Under the pieces are notes generated by a model, which was not told the origin of the DNA, ran no database searches, and saw nothing but the letters and a program-made list of their open reading frames with translations. DNA of 10,925 nucleotides from Spirogloea muscicola (Eukaryota > Streptophyta > Zygnematophyceae > Spirogloeales > Spirogloeaceae). Below are positions 1 through 7,462 of the stretch, piece by piece. The stretch lies in NCBI GenBank assembly GCA_009602725.1, contig WELB01000139.1, positions 362,169 through 373,093 on the forward strand. The letters run 5' to 3'. The translations under genes were made by a program, and so were the position numbers. Every line of letters starts with the position of its first letter. The stretch's first letter is position 1.

Positions 1-2
1 TG

Positions 3-88
<86 letters not shown>
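3..88. repeat. poly-T tract at window start
   Basis: Bases 5-88 are an unbroken run of T, following the bases TGTAC. It directly abuts the GC-rich coding sequence of gene A, which remains open through it as a run of Phe codons, so the true 5' end of that gene cannot be seen. It may be a genuine homopolymer or an assembly or library artefact at a contig end. Confidence 0.9.
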
Positions 89-89
<1 letters not shown>

Positions 90-2695
90 GACGTCGATCC
101 CGGCTCTCCCCCTGGTTCCGCCGGGAGCCCCGCGCGGCGCGGCTCCATCGCCAGCCGCCGCGCGGCGCGCGCGCCGCATACCCCGCTGCTTCGACGACGC
201 CGACGGCTCCGCCGATCAGCCGCCGCCTGCCGACGAGCAGGGGCCTCCAGCCTCCGGAAGCGCCTCCGGCGCAGACGTTTGCGATGTCCCTCGACGACGT
301 GATGGCGCGGCAAGCGGCTTTGCCGATGGCGGCAGCGACGGCGGCGGCGGCGGCGGCGAGCTGCAGAGCTACATGAGCGCCGCGACGTCATTGGCCGCGG
401 CGCTGGCGGACAGCGTCCACCGCCTCAACAATGCCGCCGCCGAGATCTCGGCGGCTCTCGACACGCTCGCGAGAGTCACGGCAGCGCTGGCCGAGCTGGA
501 CGCGTCCAGGCCGCCGCCGCGGGAGGCCGAGTGGCGGGCGCCGGCGCGGGCGCCGCCTGGACGAGCCGCCGTCCAGTAAGGAGCCCGACTCATAGCCATG
601 GACGTCCTTAAGCTGCTTGCATTAGCTGCTAACACCTGACATTAGTGAGGAGCTCTGCAGCTGTTCACACTATCACATTAGTGAGGAGCCAGAGCTATTT
701 GCATACAGGATAGCCGCTGTCACTGCACCTGCAAGGCCAATGATAGATGTGGGTGTGGCAAACGAGCAGCGATTCAATTATTGCAGGACCTGCTACTACA
801 GCTGCTGACCCTCGTGGTCTGCAAGCCATGTGGGTCACCCAGCGTCCTACATGGAATGTAATACTGAATGTCTAACGGTCAGCTAGGCAGTGACCTGACT
901 TGGCTTAGAGATACCTAATGGACGCTGAGGCTGCATTCTGAGGCTGCGAGCAGAGTGGCGGTCAAGTCGGCGGACACAACGCTGGCGGCTCTGAGCACCG
1001 CGGAAGCGCGCGGCGAGGACGTGGTGCTGCTCGGGGCTGGGCCGAGCCTCGAGCAGCAGGAGGCGAACGCCAAGGGCCACAAATTCGCCTTCAAGCTGCA
1101 GCGCGCCTTTGTGCAGGCTCGCATCGAGGGCTTGGGCAAACCGCCAGAGGTATTTGGCGGCTATTCTCGTCTTGACTCTTGGTATGTACGTAGCCTAGAG
1201 TGCATGGGCATCTTCGCGCTGTTGGTCTTCATTTACTAACTGAAGGATGACTGTTGACACTGTGCGGGACGAAATATGTACCACGTGTCCTGCACACTGC
1301 AAACTGCTTCTCTGCACCCTGCTCGTCTGAAATCATGTTGTACCTCACAGGTTGCACTGGAGGAGTTTGTTGATATTTGCATGGAGGCGTACAGCGCAGA
1401 CATAGGGCAACGTGCGCTCCAGCTCCAGCTACTCCTTGCAGAGGGGTCGCTGATAGGGCCGTTCAGTCGCACGGAGGCTGGCCCATCTGACCATTCGCTC
1501 TCTGAGGTGGGCCAGCTCTTCTCAACTCCCACGTTTGGTCATCACAAGATCCCTTGCTCAGTGAGCATTGTTGGCCTGTCTGTTGCTCTGGCATCAATGC
1601 AGTAAAATTGGTAGGACCCTCCTTGGCCCTGTCTGATTACAGCCAGCATAATTACTTGCTGGACGAGAAGATTGTATTTGCTTGGACTGTAGTCACTAGC
1701 TACAAGGCTTCTGTGTAGTCTTGACCGAGCTATTCGTGATACTGGTCATATCACTTGCCTGACTCAACACAAGGTCGATGTATCTTGCTATTTTCATGTA
1801 ATGTAAGGCATAGGTCGTTGGGCATGGGCTGACACGCTCTATTGAGCTGATGCAGGAAAGTAGGATCCGGTCTTCCTGGATTAGCCTTGTATATTCTACA
1901 TTAAGACAGGTGGGACTCTGAAATGCAGGCAGAGCCATTTGCTACTCATTGGGGAGGCTGCATCATGTAAACAATACATTGGTCGTCCAAGGAGGTCCTG
2001 GCTAATTGGTTGTCTCGCTAGATGCTTCTGGCAGGTGAAGCCTCATACAGAGGGTGCAGAAGGTGGAGACCAGATTTCAGAAGGGGACAAGGACACTGAT
2101 GTCTCTATGGATGACTTCGTGAACCAGGTTGGTTTGCTGCTGTTGACACAATCATGGATGGCCGCCTCATGTCAAGCTTACGTGCTATCTGACAAGAAGA
2201 GTCGTCAACAAGAGAGGCCATCACAATGTTCATGCCAGAAGCTTGGTAGTGGGAGGAGAAGAGATACAAAAAGAGAAGAGGCAAACTTTGAATCTGAAAG
2301 TTTGAACCTGAGCCTGTTGATGAGATTCATGGGGATTGATGTTGACTACTTCATTTGCAGGTCCGGTCTCTAGAACGTAACAGTGGCATAAATCTGAGGC
2401 ACGTTCGTGAGCAGCAGGTTACTACCACCAATTGCTGAGTTCTCTGACATGTATTGGCGTTCACATCCTATGTCACTGCCGAAGTGGTTCTTGATTGTCC
2501 TTGAGCAGCCTATGCATCCATGACAGCATTAGCTACCTTGCGAAGTATGTCATGTGGTGGATTGTTGACCTTGACCCTATGTTCACCCTGCAGGCTGTCA
2601 ATGGACCACCCATGTCGCCCTCCATCAAGATGATGAGGCAGAGCCAGATGATTGTTCTAATGACACTTGACAAATACCGGCACAAGACGTACTAG
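89..2695 (+). CDS. Gene A: six-exon protein of unknown function, 5' end not resolved
   Basis: I do not recognise this protein. Proposed exons are ..89-575, 954-1149, 1351-1506, 2035-2127, 2361-2417 and 2594-2695 (stop TAG), giving about 360 residues. The first junction is phase 2 on both sides (donor GTAAGG at 576, acceptor GAGCAG), and all later introns are phase 0 and end in CAG. Exon 1 has very high third-position GC and encodes an Ala/Pro/Arg/Gly-rich disordered stretch, then a likely amphipathic helix from about residue 95 (MSAATSLAAALADSVHRLNN and onward to LAELDAS). Exon 2 includes KFAFKLQRAFVQARIEGLGK; exon 3 includes LEEFVDICMEAYSADIGQ; the last exon ends TLDKYRHKTY. The basic, Ala-rich N-terminus could be an organelle-targeting region, but that is inference. 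No in-frame ATG exists before 373. Alternative phase-0 donors exist at 1186 (GTACGT) and 1561 (GTGAGC), so the exon 2 and 3 ends are uncertain. Later exons have lower GC3 than exons 1-2. Confidence 0.6.
639..689 (+). repeat. 15-base direct repeat in intron 1 of gene A
   Basis: The sequence ACATTAGTGAGGAGC occurs at 639-653 and again, identical, at 675-689, a period of 36 bases. It lies in the proposed first intron of gene A. No function is evident; it may be a remnant of a small local duplication. Confidence 0.85.
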
Positions 2696-2854
2696 GCCCT
2701 GAGTCAGCTGCTTAAGACATTCTTATGCGAGCTGCTGTGGGCAGTATGTGTATGCATAACTGATTGTTCCTCATAGTACCTCTCTGCACCTTCATATGGA
2801 GGTCGCTTGCTACTTAGAGTGGAACTGTTGAGCACCTAGGTCGATGTTAGTCAA

Positions 2855-3655
2855 ATGCCAAGGGACTCCTCAGAGACCAGCATTCGTTTAGATACATTCC
2901 AGGACATTGTAAGTGCACCGCTCGCCACACATGTCTCTTGTTTCCTGCATGATCTATCGCTTATTGAGACACGGAAGAAATGAGGCATTCTCGTAAGGGT
3001 CTGGCAGCCAGTGATTGGTCACCTGTCGAAGGTTGGGTTTGTGAGGAGTAGATCACAAGAGTAGCCCGGCTGTGATCAATTTGTTGTTTCATTAAGCTCA
3101 GTCCCCATTGCATCTTGCCCAATCTAAGTAGCGAGCACACCCCTGCCTGTCTATGCAGCAGTATACTCTACAACATAGGAGCATGTAGAGCCCTATGCCC
3201 GTCAGCCCGTAAAATGCAGACGGGCTGACGGGCTGATGCTACTCGTCAGTGAGCGCCTCAGGTCCCCTGTCTTGAGGCCGTCGTGGACTGGCATAGCTAC
3301 TGCCTGAACGTGCATCTGTCTGAGTACCTGTAAGCCCGTCAAAGTTGAACCCGTCAACCTGCCAATGATGAGGTTTTGATGTCGAACATGGGGTGTGGTT
3401 GTGGTCAACGATCCAGCAAGCCTGGGAGGGCAGCAGACGATCAAGGCCTGGAGTCATGAGCATTCCGACGGCTTCTCCCTTGGCACCATGACTGAGCAGC
3501 TGCTGGGGTTGAAGCAGAAATTGTAAGTGTAGGGCTGTACAGCGCTATGGCTGCTTCAGCATGCCAGATCTGGTGATGCCTGGTTGTTATGGCTCTCGAG
3601 TGGCTAGTGCAGAGAAGACACTCTCCAAGAAGGAGCCTACATTCCAAAGCCCTAG
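2855..3655 (+). CDS. Gene B: small four-exon gene model, unknown function (possibly the 3' end of gene A)
   Basis: I do not recognise the product. Proposed exons: 2855-2908 (ATG start, MPRDSSETSIRLDTFQDI), 3262-3329 (VPCLEAVVDWHSYCLN...), 3421-3522 (LGGQQTIKAWSHEHSDG...) and 3613-3655 (EDTLQEGAYIPKP, stop TAG), giving 88 residues. Junction phases agree throughout (0, 2, 2). Three donors are strong (GTAAGT at 2909, GTAAGC at 3330, GTAAGT at 3523), and the last acceptor GTGCAG fits well. The acceptor before 3421 is a weak AAG. The last junction is the best supported, because reading through the GTAAGT meets a stop at once. Codon choice is less GC-biased than gene A's first exons but similar to its last. 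An alternative is that a donor near 2690 in gene A joins to CCAG|C at 2884, making A and B one gene; that also keeps the frame. The 14-bp hairpin at 3197-3233 would lie in intron 1. Confidence 0.4.
3197..3233. repeat. Perfect 14-bp inverted repeat with TGACGGG motifs
   Basis: The arm GCCCGTCAGCCCGT (3197-3210) is exactly complementary to ACGGGCTGACGGGC (3220-3233), with a nine-base loop. More CCCGTCA words follow on the same strand near 3333 (AGCCCGTCAAAG) and 3348 (ACCCGTCAACC), so the hairpin is the densest part of a small motif cluster. It may fold in RNA or be a trace of a mobile element. The downstream DNA is AT-neutral and no U-tract follows, so a bacterial-type terminator is unlikely. 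Confidence 0.8.
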
Positions 3656-4020
3656 CTCACCCGAAGCATAGTCCCTACGCCCAGAGGAGATTAATCCAGG
3701 GAAAGGATGGAGACAGAGGAGCAAGGTGCGCATGACTTGAAAGATTGGCCAAGCCAAGCCAGCACACTAGTCAGACAGAGAGCAAAGTGAGTGGAAAGAG
3801 TGGGCCTAAAGAAAGCGAAGCTCTAGAAGATGGCTGAGCAGCGGATGCACCAATGGGGCCCGGACTGCAAGACAAGAATGCGGCGCGCCCCCACAAAGTG
3901 CTAGGGCAATTGAACATTGAGCAAGGAGGCTGAGGAGAACAGGGAGAAGCACTTGGAAGAAGGCTTTGTATGAGAGGAAGCTTTTCAAGAGGGGCAATGG
4001 CGAGAAAGAAGTGAGCTCAG
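3656..4020 (+). other. Purine-rich stretch without a supported gene
   Basis: This stretch has no convincing exon. The plus strand is strongly rich in G and A (for example around 3770-3840 and 3920-4010). A 110-codon leucine-rich reading frame on the minus strand across 3806-4138 is what such pyrimidine-rich DNA gives by chance. The stretch leads directly into the tandem repeat array and probably belongs to the same repeat landscape. Confidence 0.5.
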
Positions 4021-4640
4021 CCAAAGGGCGCAAGGCTGTGAAAAGCCAGCCCAAAAAAACAGACAAGGTCCGAAGGGGCCAAAGTAAACGCAGAAAGTAC
4101 AGCCCAGATTGAACAAGGTCGAAGGTCTGATGACTCATGTGAAATAGCTGATCAACTCATCATAGTGGAGCGAGACGGCGAATCCTGAGAATAGCTCTTC
4201 CGATTAACGGCAATGGCTGTGAGAGGCCAGCCCAAAGGATTGGACACGGTCTGAAAGGGCCAGATGGCGCAAAAGACAGGATGCTAGTCTACCAGACGGC
4301 AGCAGGAGGCGCTCCATAACCTTTAGTCAGCGAGTGCGAACTCGGAACAACTAGAGGGCGGAAAAACAAACAGCGGTTCCAAATGGACAGCGGTGGCTGT
4401 GAGAGGCCAGCCCAAAGGAATGGACAAGGTCTGAAAGGGCCGGATGGCTCAAGAAGCAAGATACTGATCGCTAAGACGTCAGCAAGTAGGCTCTCAGTAA
4501 GCTCTACTCAGTAAGTGCAGGTCGGATGCGCTAGATGGCGGAACAGCGTCGACTTTACGAAACACGGAGGCAGCAGCCAAGGCGCGGCCTGCATGCAAGG
4601 GATGGCAAAAGCTGAGGACCACTGCAAGGATACCGCAAGG
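4021..4640 (+). repeat. Degenerate tandem repeat, about 180-bp unit, three to four copies
   Basis: Equivalent points (GGCTGTG...GCCAGCCC) lie at about 4034, 4214 and 4394, so the spacing is 181 and then 180 bases. A fourth, more diverged unit begins near 4577 (GCGGCCTGCATGCAAGGGAT). Units two and three share 18 exact bases, TGGCTGTGAGAGGCCAGC, at 4214-4231 and 4394-4411, followed by CCAAAGGAWTGGACAMGGTCTGAAAGGGCC. Further similarity continues along the unit (RGATGGC near +45; AGTCAGCGAGTGC against CTCAGTAAGTGC; CTAGAKGGCGGAA). The core matches dispersed copies elsewhere in the window. The unit length is similar to nucleosome-scale satellites. No protein is encoded. Confidence 0.75.
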
Positions 4641-4774
4641 CGCATCCTGTTCACATGAGCAAGCGACCTGACGGCATTGAAGCCGGGCTGCTCGCTTTGC
4701 TGTTCTAGGCGGCGCCGCGCAAGTCCCGCGCAAGTCGCTGGAGTAGCTAGCTGAGGCAGCATGAATAAATTACT

Positions 4775-4850
4775 CGCCCATAGAGAAGAGGGGCTGGCAA
4801 AGCCAGCCCAAAAAGAATGGACGAAATCCAAAGAGCCACAAAGGGAGCCG
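4775..4850 (+). repeat. Dispersed repeat core, direct copy with perfect hairpin
   Basis: This copy begins CTCGCCCATAGAGAAG, a 16-base word repeated exactly at 6584-6599. It contains a perfect 8-bp hairpin, GGGCTGGC (4791-4798), loop AAA, GCCAGCCC (4802-4809), followed by the conserved tail AAAAAGAATGGACGAAATCC. It lies about 215 bases after the last array unit, so it is slightly out of register with the 180-bp period. Confidence 0.75.
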
Positions 4851-5014
4851 AAAGGAAAAGCTACACAGCTAGACACAAGACGACGCAAAAGGAAAGCTCA
4901 CTACGCAGCAGGGCGGCAGGAAGGGTGGTGGAGGGGCAGCCCGGAAAGCGCCGTGCACCCTCGGCCTCCACGAAAGATAATATGGAGAATCTAGGACTGC
5001 ATTGGGAGCTTCCA

Positions 5015-5137
5015 TGGTACTCTCGGGCTGGCTTTTCAAAGCCCTTGCCCCCTTGGGAGAAGCCACTTCTTTTGATTGGTAAGGCTAGAGTTGGCCTCCC
5101 ATTCAATTTCATGCGCACCGCGCGCCTTCTCTCCATA
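5015..5137 (-). repeat. Inverted copy of the composite repeat
   Basis: Read on the minus strand, this segment begins GGCGCGCGGTGCGCATGAAA (5126 downward), nearly identical to the plus-strand motif at 6691-6710. It then reaches GGGCAAGGGCTTTG and AAAAGCCAGCCC near 5030-5060, which matches the core at 6601-6623. The order of the two motifs suggests one composite element of at least 100 bases inserted in the opposite orientation. The plus strand is pyrimidine-rich here, mirroring the purine-rich direct copies. An open reading frame running 4817-5440 on the plus strand passes through it but is probably not a single protein. Confidence 0.65.
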
Positions 5138-5211
5138 GTATTGCTGTGGCCTTGGGGGGCCCAGCTCGAACACGATCAAGTGCCATCTCTATCCGTGCAT
5201 TTCGTTGACAG

Positions 5212-6229
5212 CACAGAGAGCGCCGAAAACGAGTGCGCTGCTTCGCAGCAGGGTCGGTGGCTTGGCGGACAGCGCCCAGCAGAAGGGCGTTATGAGGTGG
5301 CCACGAGAGTCTTGCATGAAGAGGGGCAGAAGTTCGCGGAGGCGATCGGCCCACTAGGAGAGGCAATAACACCCACCACAGGTCGACGTAGGACTGTTGA
5401 GCAGCTCAGTGGAGAGATGTTAAGTGAGTCAGGCAGGTGATCGCTCGAGGGCCATGGAGCTCTGCACCATAAATGCTGACTGCTGCTTTCTCCGCTTAAG
5501 TTGCATCTTCATTTTGTTTACTGGTAGAAGGTGGTCACAGTGGGGATAGTCATAAAGTGCTGCAATTCCTATAACTTACTTTGCGTTCACTCTATAGTGG
5601 ACTGGTTATCACAGCGCCTCGCCCGCTTTGCAAGAGCTGCTTTCTATTACTCTCCACTACTCGCCACCTGACCAGCAATGTGTTGTAAATAATAAGCCTC
5701 TGTGACAACCACGTCATAAAGGCACGTCGTCTGCTGCCAGATTGCTTCACCTACGCTGACAAGGGTGCTGCAGTCACAACGTTCCACGGCAGCAGTATTA
5801 GTTAGCATGATGTGTCACCCTACGTTCTGCCCAAAAACTGGCATTTCTCATCAACCCAGCCAACTTCGGGGGAAGTTGTCCATGCCTACCACTCAAAGGC
5901 AGTGGGGCATCGCAGCATGTGCATGGTAAGCTTTCTAACCCTCTGCGCGGAAGCCACATGCACGCTGGCAGACCCGAGTCAAGCAGGTCGGGACGGCCAA
6001 GGAAGGATTGCATTAGCATGCGGTGGGCCTCTGGGCTGATAATAATTGTTTTGAAGCCATTGCAGATGGCGTCTTTGACACCCAATCGGTAGCTGCTGGT
6101 GTGGCGAGGGTGGTAAGTGTTGCCAAGCCTTGGAATTGCTCTGGTTCTCCGACATCTGCCTCAGCCTCTTTCGACGCTCTTGCAATTGCTGCCACAAGCC
6201 TAGCCTGTGCCCGAATGTCTGAGGCTTGA
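5212..6229 (+). CDS. Gene C: weak three-exon model, unknown function
   Basis: I do not recognise the product and the model is tentative. Proposed exons: about 5212-5423 (natural-looking, Glu-rich; includes ATRVLHEEGQKFAEAIGPLG and RTVEQLSGEML; strong donor GTGAGT at 5424), 5860-5925 (acceptor TCAACCCAG, donor GTAAGC at 5926) and 6066-6229 (acceptor CATTGCAG; GVFDTQSVAAGVARVVSVAK to ACARMSEA, stop TGA). All junctions are phase 1 and agree. The upstream end is unresolved: the frame stays open to 4817, through repeat DNA. A competing reading of the middle exon starts after TTAG at 5805 (HDVSPYVLPKNW...) but fails to match phase with the last exon. The interval 5441-5859 may hide another short exon. 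The stop codon lies inside a repeat motif (6224-6240). Confidence 0.3.
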
Positions 6230-6240
6230 AAGGGGAGGAG
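6224..6240 (+). repeat. Repeat motif Q, copy 1
   Basis: The sequence GCTTGAAAGGGGAGGAG belongs to a short purine motif that recurs at 6531-6547 (GCTTGAAGGGTGGGGAG) and 6918-6934 (GTTTGAAGGGAGGCGGAG). Copies are about 307 and 387 bases apart and appear to mark the start of successive repeat modules. The TGA of gene C (6227-6229) is within this copy. Confidence 0.55.
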
Positions 6241-6326
6241 AAGGGCGTGAGAAGGATTGCAAGAAGCAGGAAGTCAAGTTGCGTGTGCTCCTCCGCTGCA
6301 CTCTGGAACGAAGCTCTAAGACAGAA

Positions 6327-6400
6327 GGCGCGCAGAGCGCATGAAGATGAAGGGTGGTCATTCCAAGCCAATACAAATTCAGGCAAAAAGTAGTGCACAA
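6327..6400 (+). repeat. Repeat motif P, copy 1
   Basis: It starts GGCGCGCAGAGCGCATGAAG, continues through GGTGGTCATTCCAAGCCAAT and ends CAGGCAAAAAGTAGTGCACA. The same blocks occur in the same order at 6691-6770 and 6831-6893, and the first block occurs on the minus strand at 5110-5126. No coding role is evident. Confidence 0.75.
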
Positions 6401-6530
6401 GGGGGGCGGTGGCTTTTGGAAAAGCAGGGCGGCAACCTGGTGCCAAGCAGCCGAAGGGAGGCCTCCCTCTCGCTGCCTGTCTCGACGACGGCAGCCAAGG
6501 CCGTCCCTGCGCGATTGAGGATAAGTCAAG

Positions 6531-6660
6531 GCTTGAAGGGTGGGGAGAGAAGTAGGGGCACTCCCTATGGGGGCAAGAAAGTGCTCGCCCATAGAGAAGG
6601 CAAGGGCTGCGAAAAGCCAGCCCAAATAGAATTCACAAAGGTTCGGAGGGGCCTACAAAG
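6531..6660 (+). repeat. Composite repeat: motif Q plus hairpin core
   Basis: Motif Q at 6531 is followed by CTCGCCCATAGAGAAG (6584-6599), identical to the word at 4773-4788. Next comes a stem GGGCTG (6604-6609) pairing with CAGCCC (6618-6623), and then AAATAGAATTCACAAAGGTTCGGAGGGGCC split over 6624-6653, the diverged core tail. Motif P copy 2 follows 40 bases on. This is the most complete plus-strand module in the window. Confidence 0.7.
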
Positions 6661-6690
6661 ATAATTTGCCTACAAAGAGGGAGAGAAGAA

Positions 6691-6770
6691 GGCGCGCGGT
6701 GCGCATAAAAACAAAAGAGTGGCCAATTCAAGCCAATATATTGTTGTTCAGGCAAAAGGTAGTGCAGAAA
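6691..6770 (+). repeat. Repeat motif P, copy 2
   Basis: It begins GGCGCGCGGTGCGCATAAAA and includes GTGGCCAATTCAAGCCAATA and CAGGCAAAAGGTAGTGCAGA. It is the copy most similar to the inverted one at 5015-5137, sharing GGCGCGCGGTGCGCAT exactly. It is followed after 60 bases by copy 3. Confidence 0.75.
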
Positions 6771-6830
6771 GTGGAGCTGCATGAAACGTAGCACACTATG
6801 CTCAGGGGGTGAGGTAACACAGTGAAGGAA

Positions 6831-6893
6831 GGCGCGCCGTGCAAATGTGGCCAATTTAAGCCAATAAACTGTTGAGGCAGAAGCTAGTGCAAA
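6831..6893 (+). repeat. Repeat motif P, copy 3 (shorter)
   Basis: It begins GGCGCGCCGTGCAAATG and keeps GTGGCCAATTTAAGCCAATA and AGGCAGAAGCTAGTGCAAA, with a deletion of about ten bases near the front compared with copy 2. The spacing from copy 2 is 140 bases. Confidence 0.7.
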
Positions 6894-6935
6894 TTCTGGG
6901 GCTTCACAGATTCACAGTTTGAAGGGAGGCGGAGT

Positions 6936-6979
6936 GGGGTGGGGCATGGGCTGGGCACAGTAGCGGGGGGGGGGGAGGG
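6936..6979 (+). other. G-quadruplex-capable G-rich tract
   Basis: The run GGGGTGGGGCATGGGCTGGG (6936-6955) has four G-tracts of three or four with loops of one, three and two bases, fitting the classical quadruplex pattern. An eleven-base G run (6965-6975) and GGG (6977-6979) follow. It immediately follows repeat motif Q copy 3. Whether it folds in vivo is unknown. Confidence 0.7.
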
Positions 6980-7204
6980 AGTCCGTACTTCTGGTACAGC
7001 TGGTGGCCAGGGGTCACCGAGTGGGCCACCGCGTCAGCCACTTGTGCTGCGCTCTCGTGTCGAGGCTTGCCTGTGCAGGCCTTGCACCGCCCACCGCGCT
7101 CACTTCAGGACGAGCCCTTCCCCTTGCTATTGGCGCTTTCTTGTTGGGGTTTCCCCAGGACCTTATCCAGTCATCTGGGCCTTTCGAAAAGCGCGGCCGA
7201 ATTG

Positions 7205-7285
7205 ACTGGTGGCTGGGAGAAGCCAGCCCAAAAGGAATGGACAAGGTCAAGAAGAGCCGAATGGCGCAGAATGGACATTCACAGA
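7205..7285 (+). repeat. Dispersed repeat core, direct copy
   Basis: The stem GGCTGG (7211-7216) pairs with CCAGCC (7223-7228), followed by CAAAAGGAATGGACAAGGTC and then AAGAAGAGCCGAATGGCGCAGA, which also matches the RGATGGCGCA block of the 180-bp array near 4263. This is one of the closest matches to array unit 4394, although more than 2.7 kb away. Confidence 0.75.
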
Positions 7286-7344
7286 GCCACCGCCCTCCCT
7301 GTGGGTGGGAGGAGCAGCTTCCTAAGACGGGGGCGAGTGCTCAG

Positions 7345-7400
7345 ACCTCCGGCACTTCTTCCGGACAGTTCCCTTGTGCTGGCCTCTCACAGCCAGTTAC
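7345..7400 (-). repeat. Inverted repeat-core copy
   Basis: GCTGGCCTCTCACAGCCA (7378-7395) is the exact reverse complement of the 18-base word at 4214-4231 and 4394-4411. On the minus strand the similarity continues, diverged, into the core tail (towards 7350). It sits between direct copies at 7205 and 7425. Confidence 0.65.
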
Positions 7401-7424
7401 TTCCATCGAAAGAGCTATTTCTCC

Positions 7425-7455
7425 TGGAAAAAGCCAGCCCACAATAGGATGGATC
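7425..7455 (+). repeat. Dispersed repeat core, partial direct copy
   Basis: GGAAAAAGCCAGCCCACAAT followed by AGGATGGATCATG resembles the core right arm and tail (AAAGCCAGCCCAAANRGAATGGA). The left arm of the stem is not preserved. It is the last recognisable copy before the G-box region. Confidence 0.55.
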
Positions 7456-7462
7456 ATGTAAA

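Noticed and set aside
3806-4138. 110-codon leucine-rich minus-strand frame resembling a membrane protein
   Set aside because: It lies in purine-rich repeat DNA whose complement naturally gives Leu/Phe/Ser codons, and it overlaps the tandem array. No splice or codon support.
4508-4888. 126-codon minus-strand frame
   Set aside because: It crosses two repeat copies and its sequence is the antisense of the repeat core.
4817-5440. 207-codon plus-strand frame as one protein
   Set aside because: Its first two thirds are repeat DNA in both orientations. Only the last part (about 5212-5423) looks coding, and that is used in gene C.
5424-5859. An additional short exon near 5775-5800 in gene C
   Set aside because: It is phase-compatible but only 26 bases long, with a weak GTTAGC donor; too little evidence.
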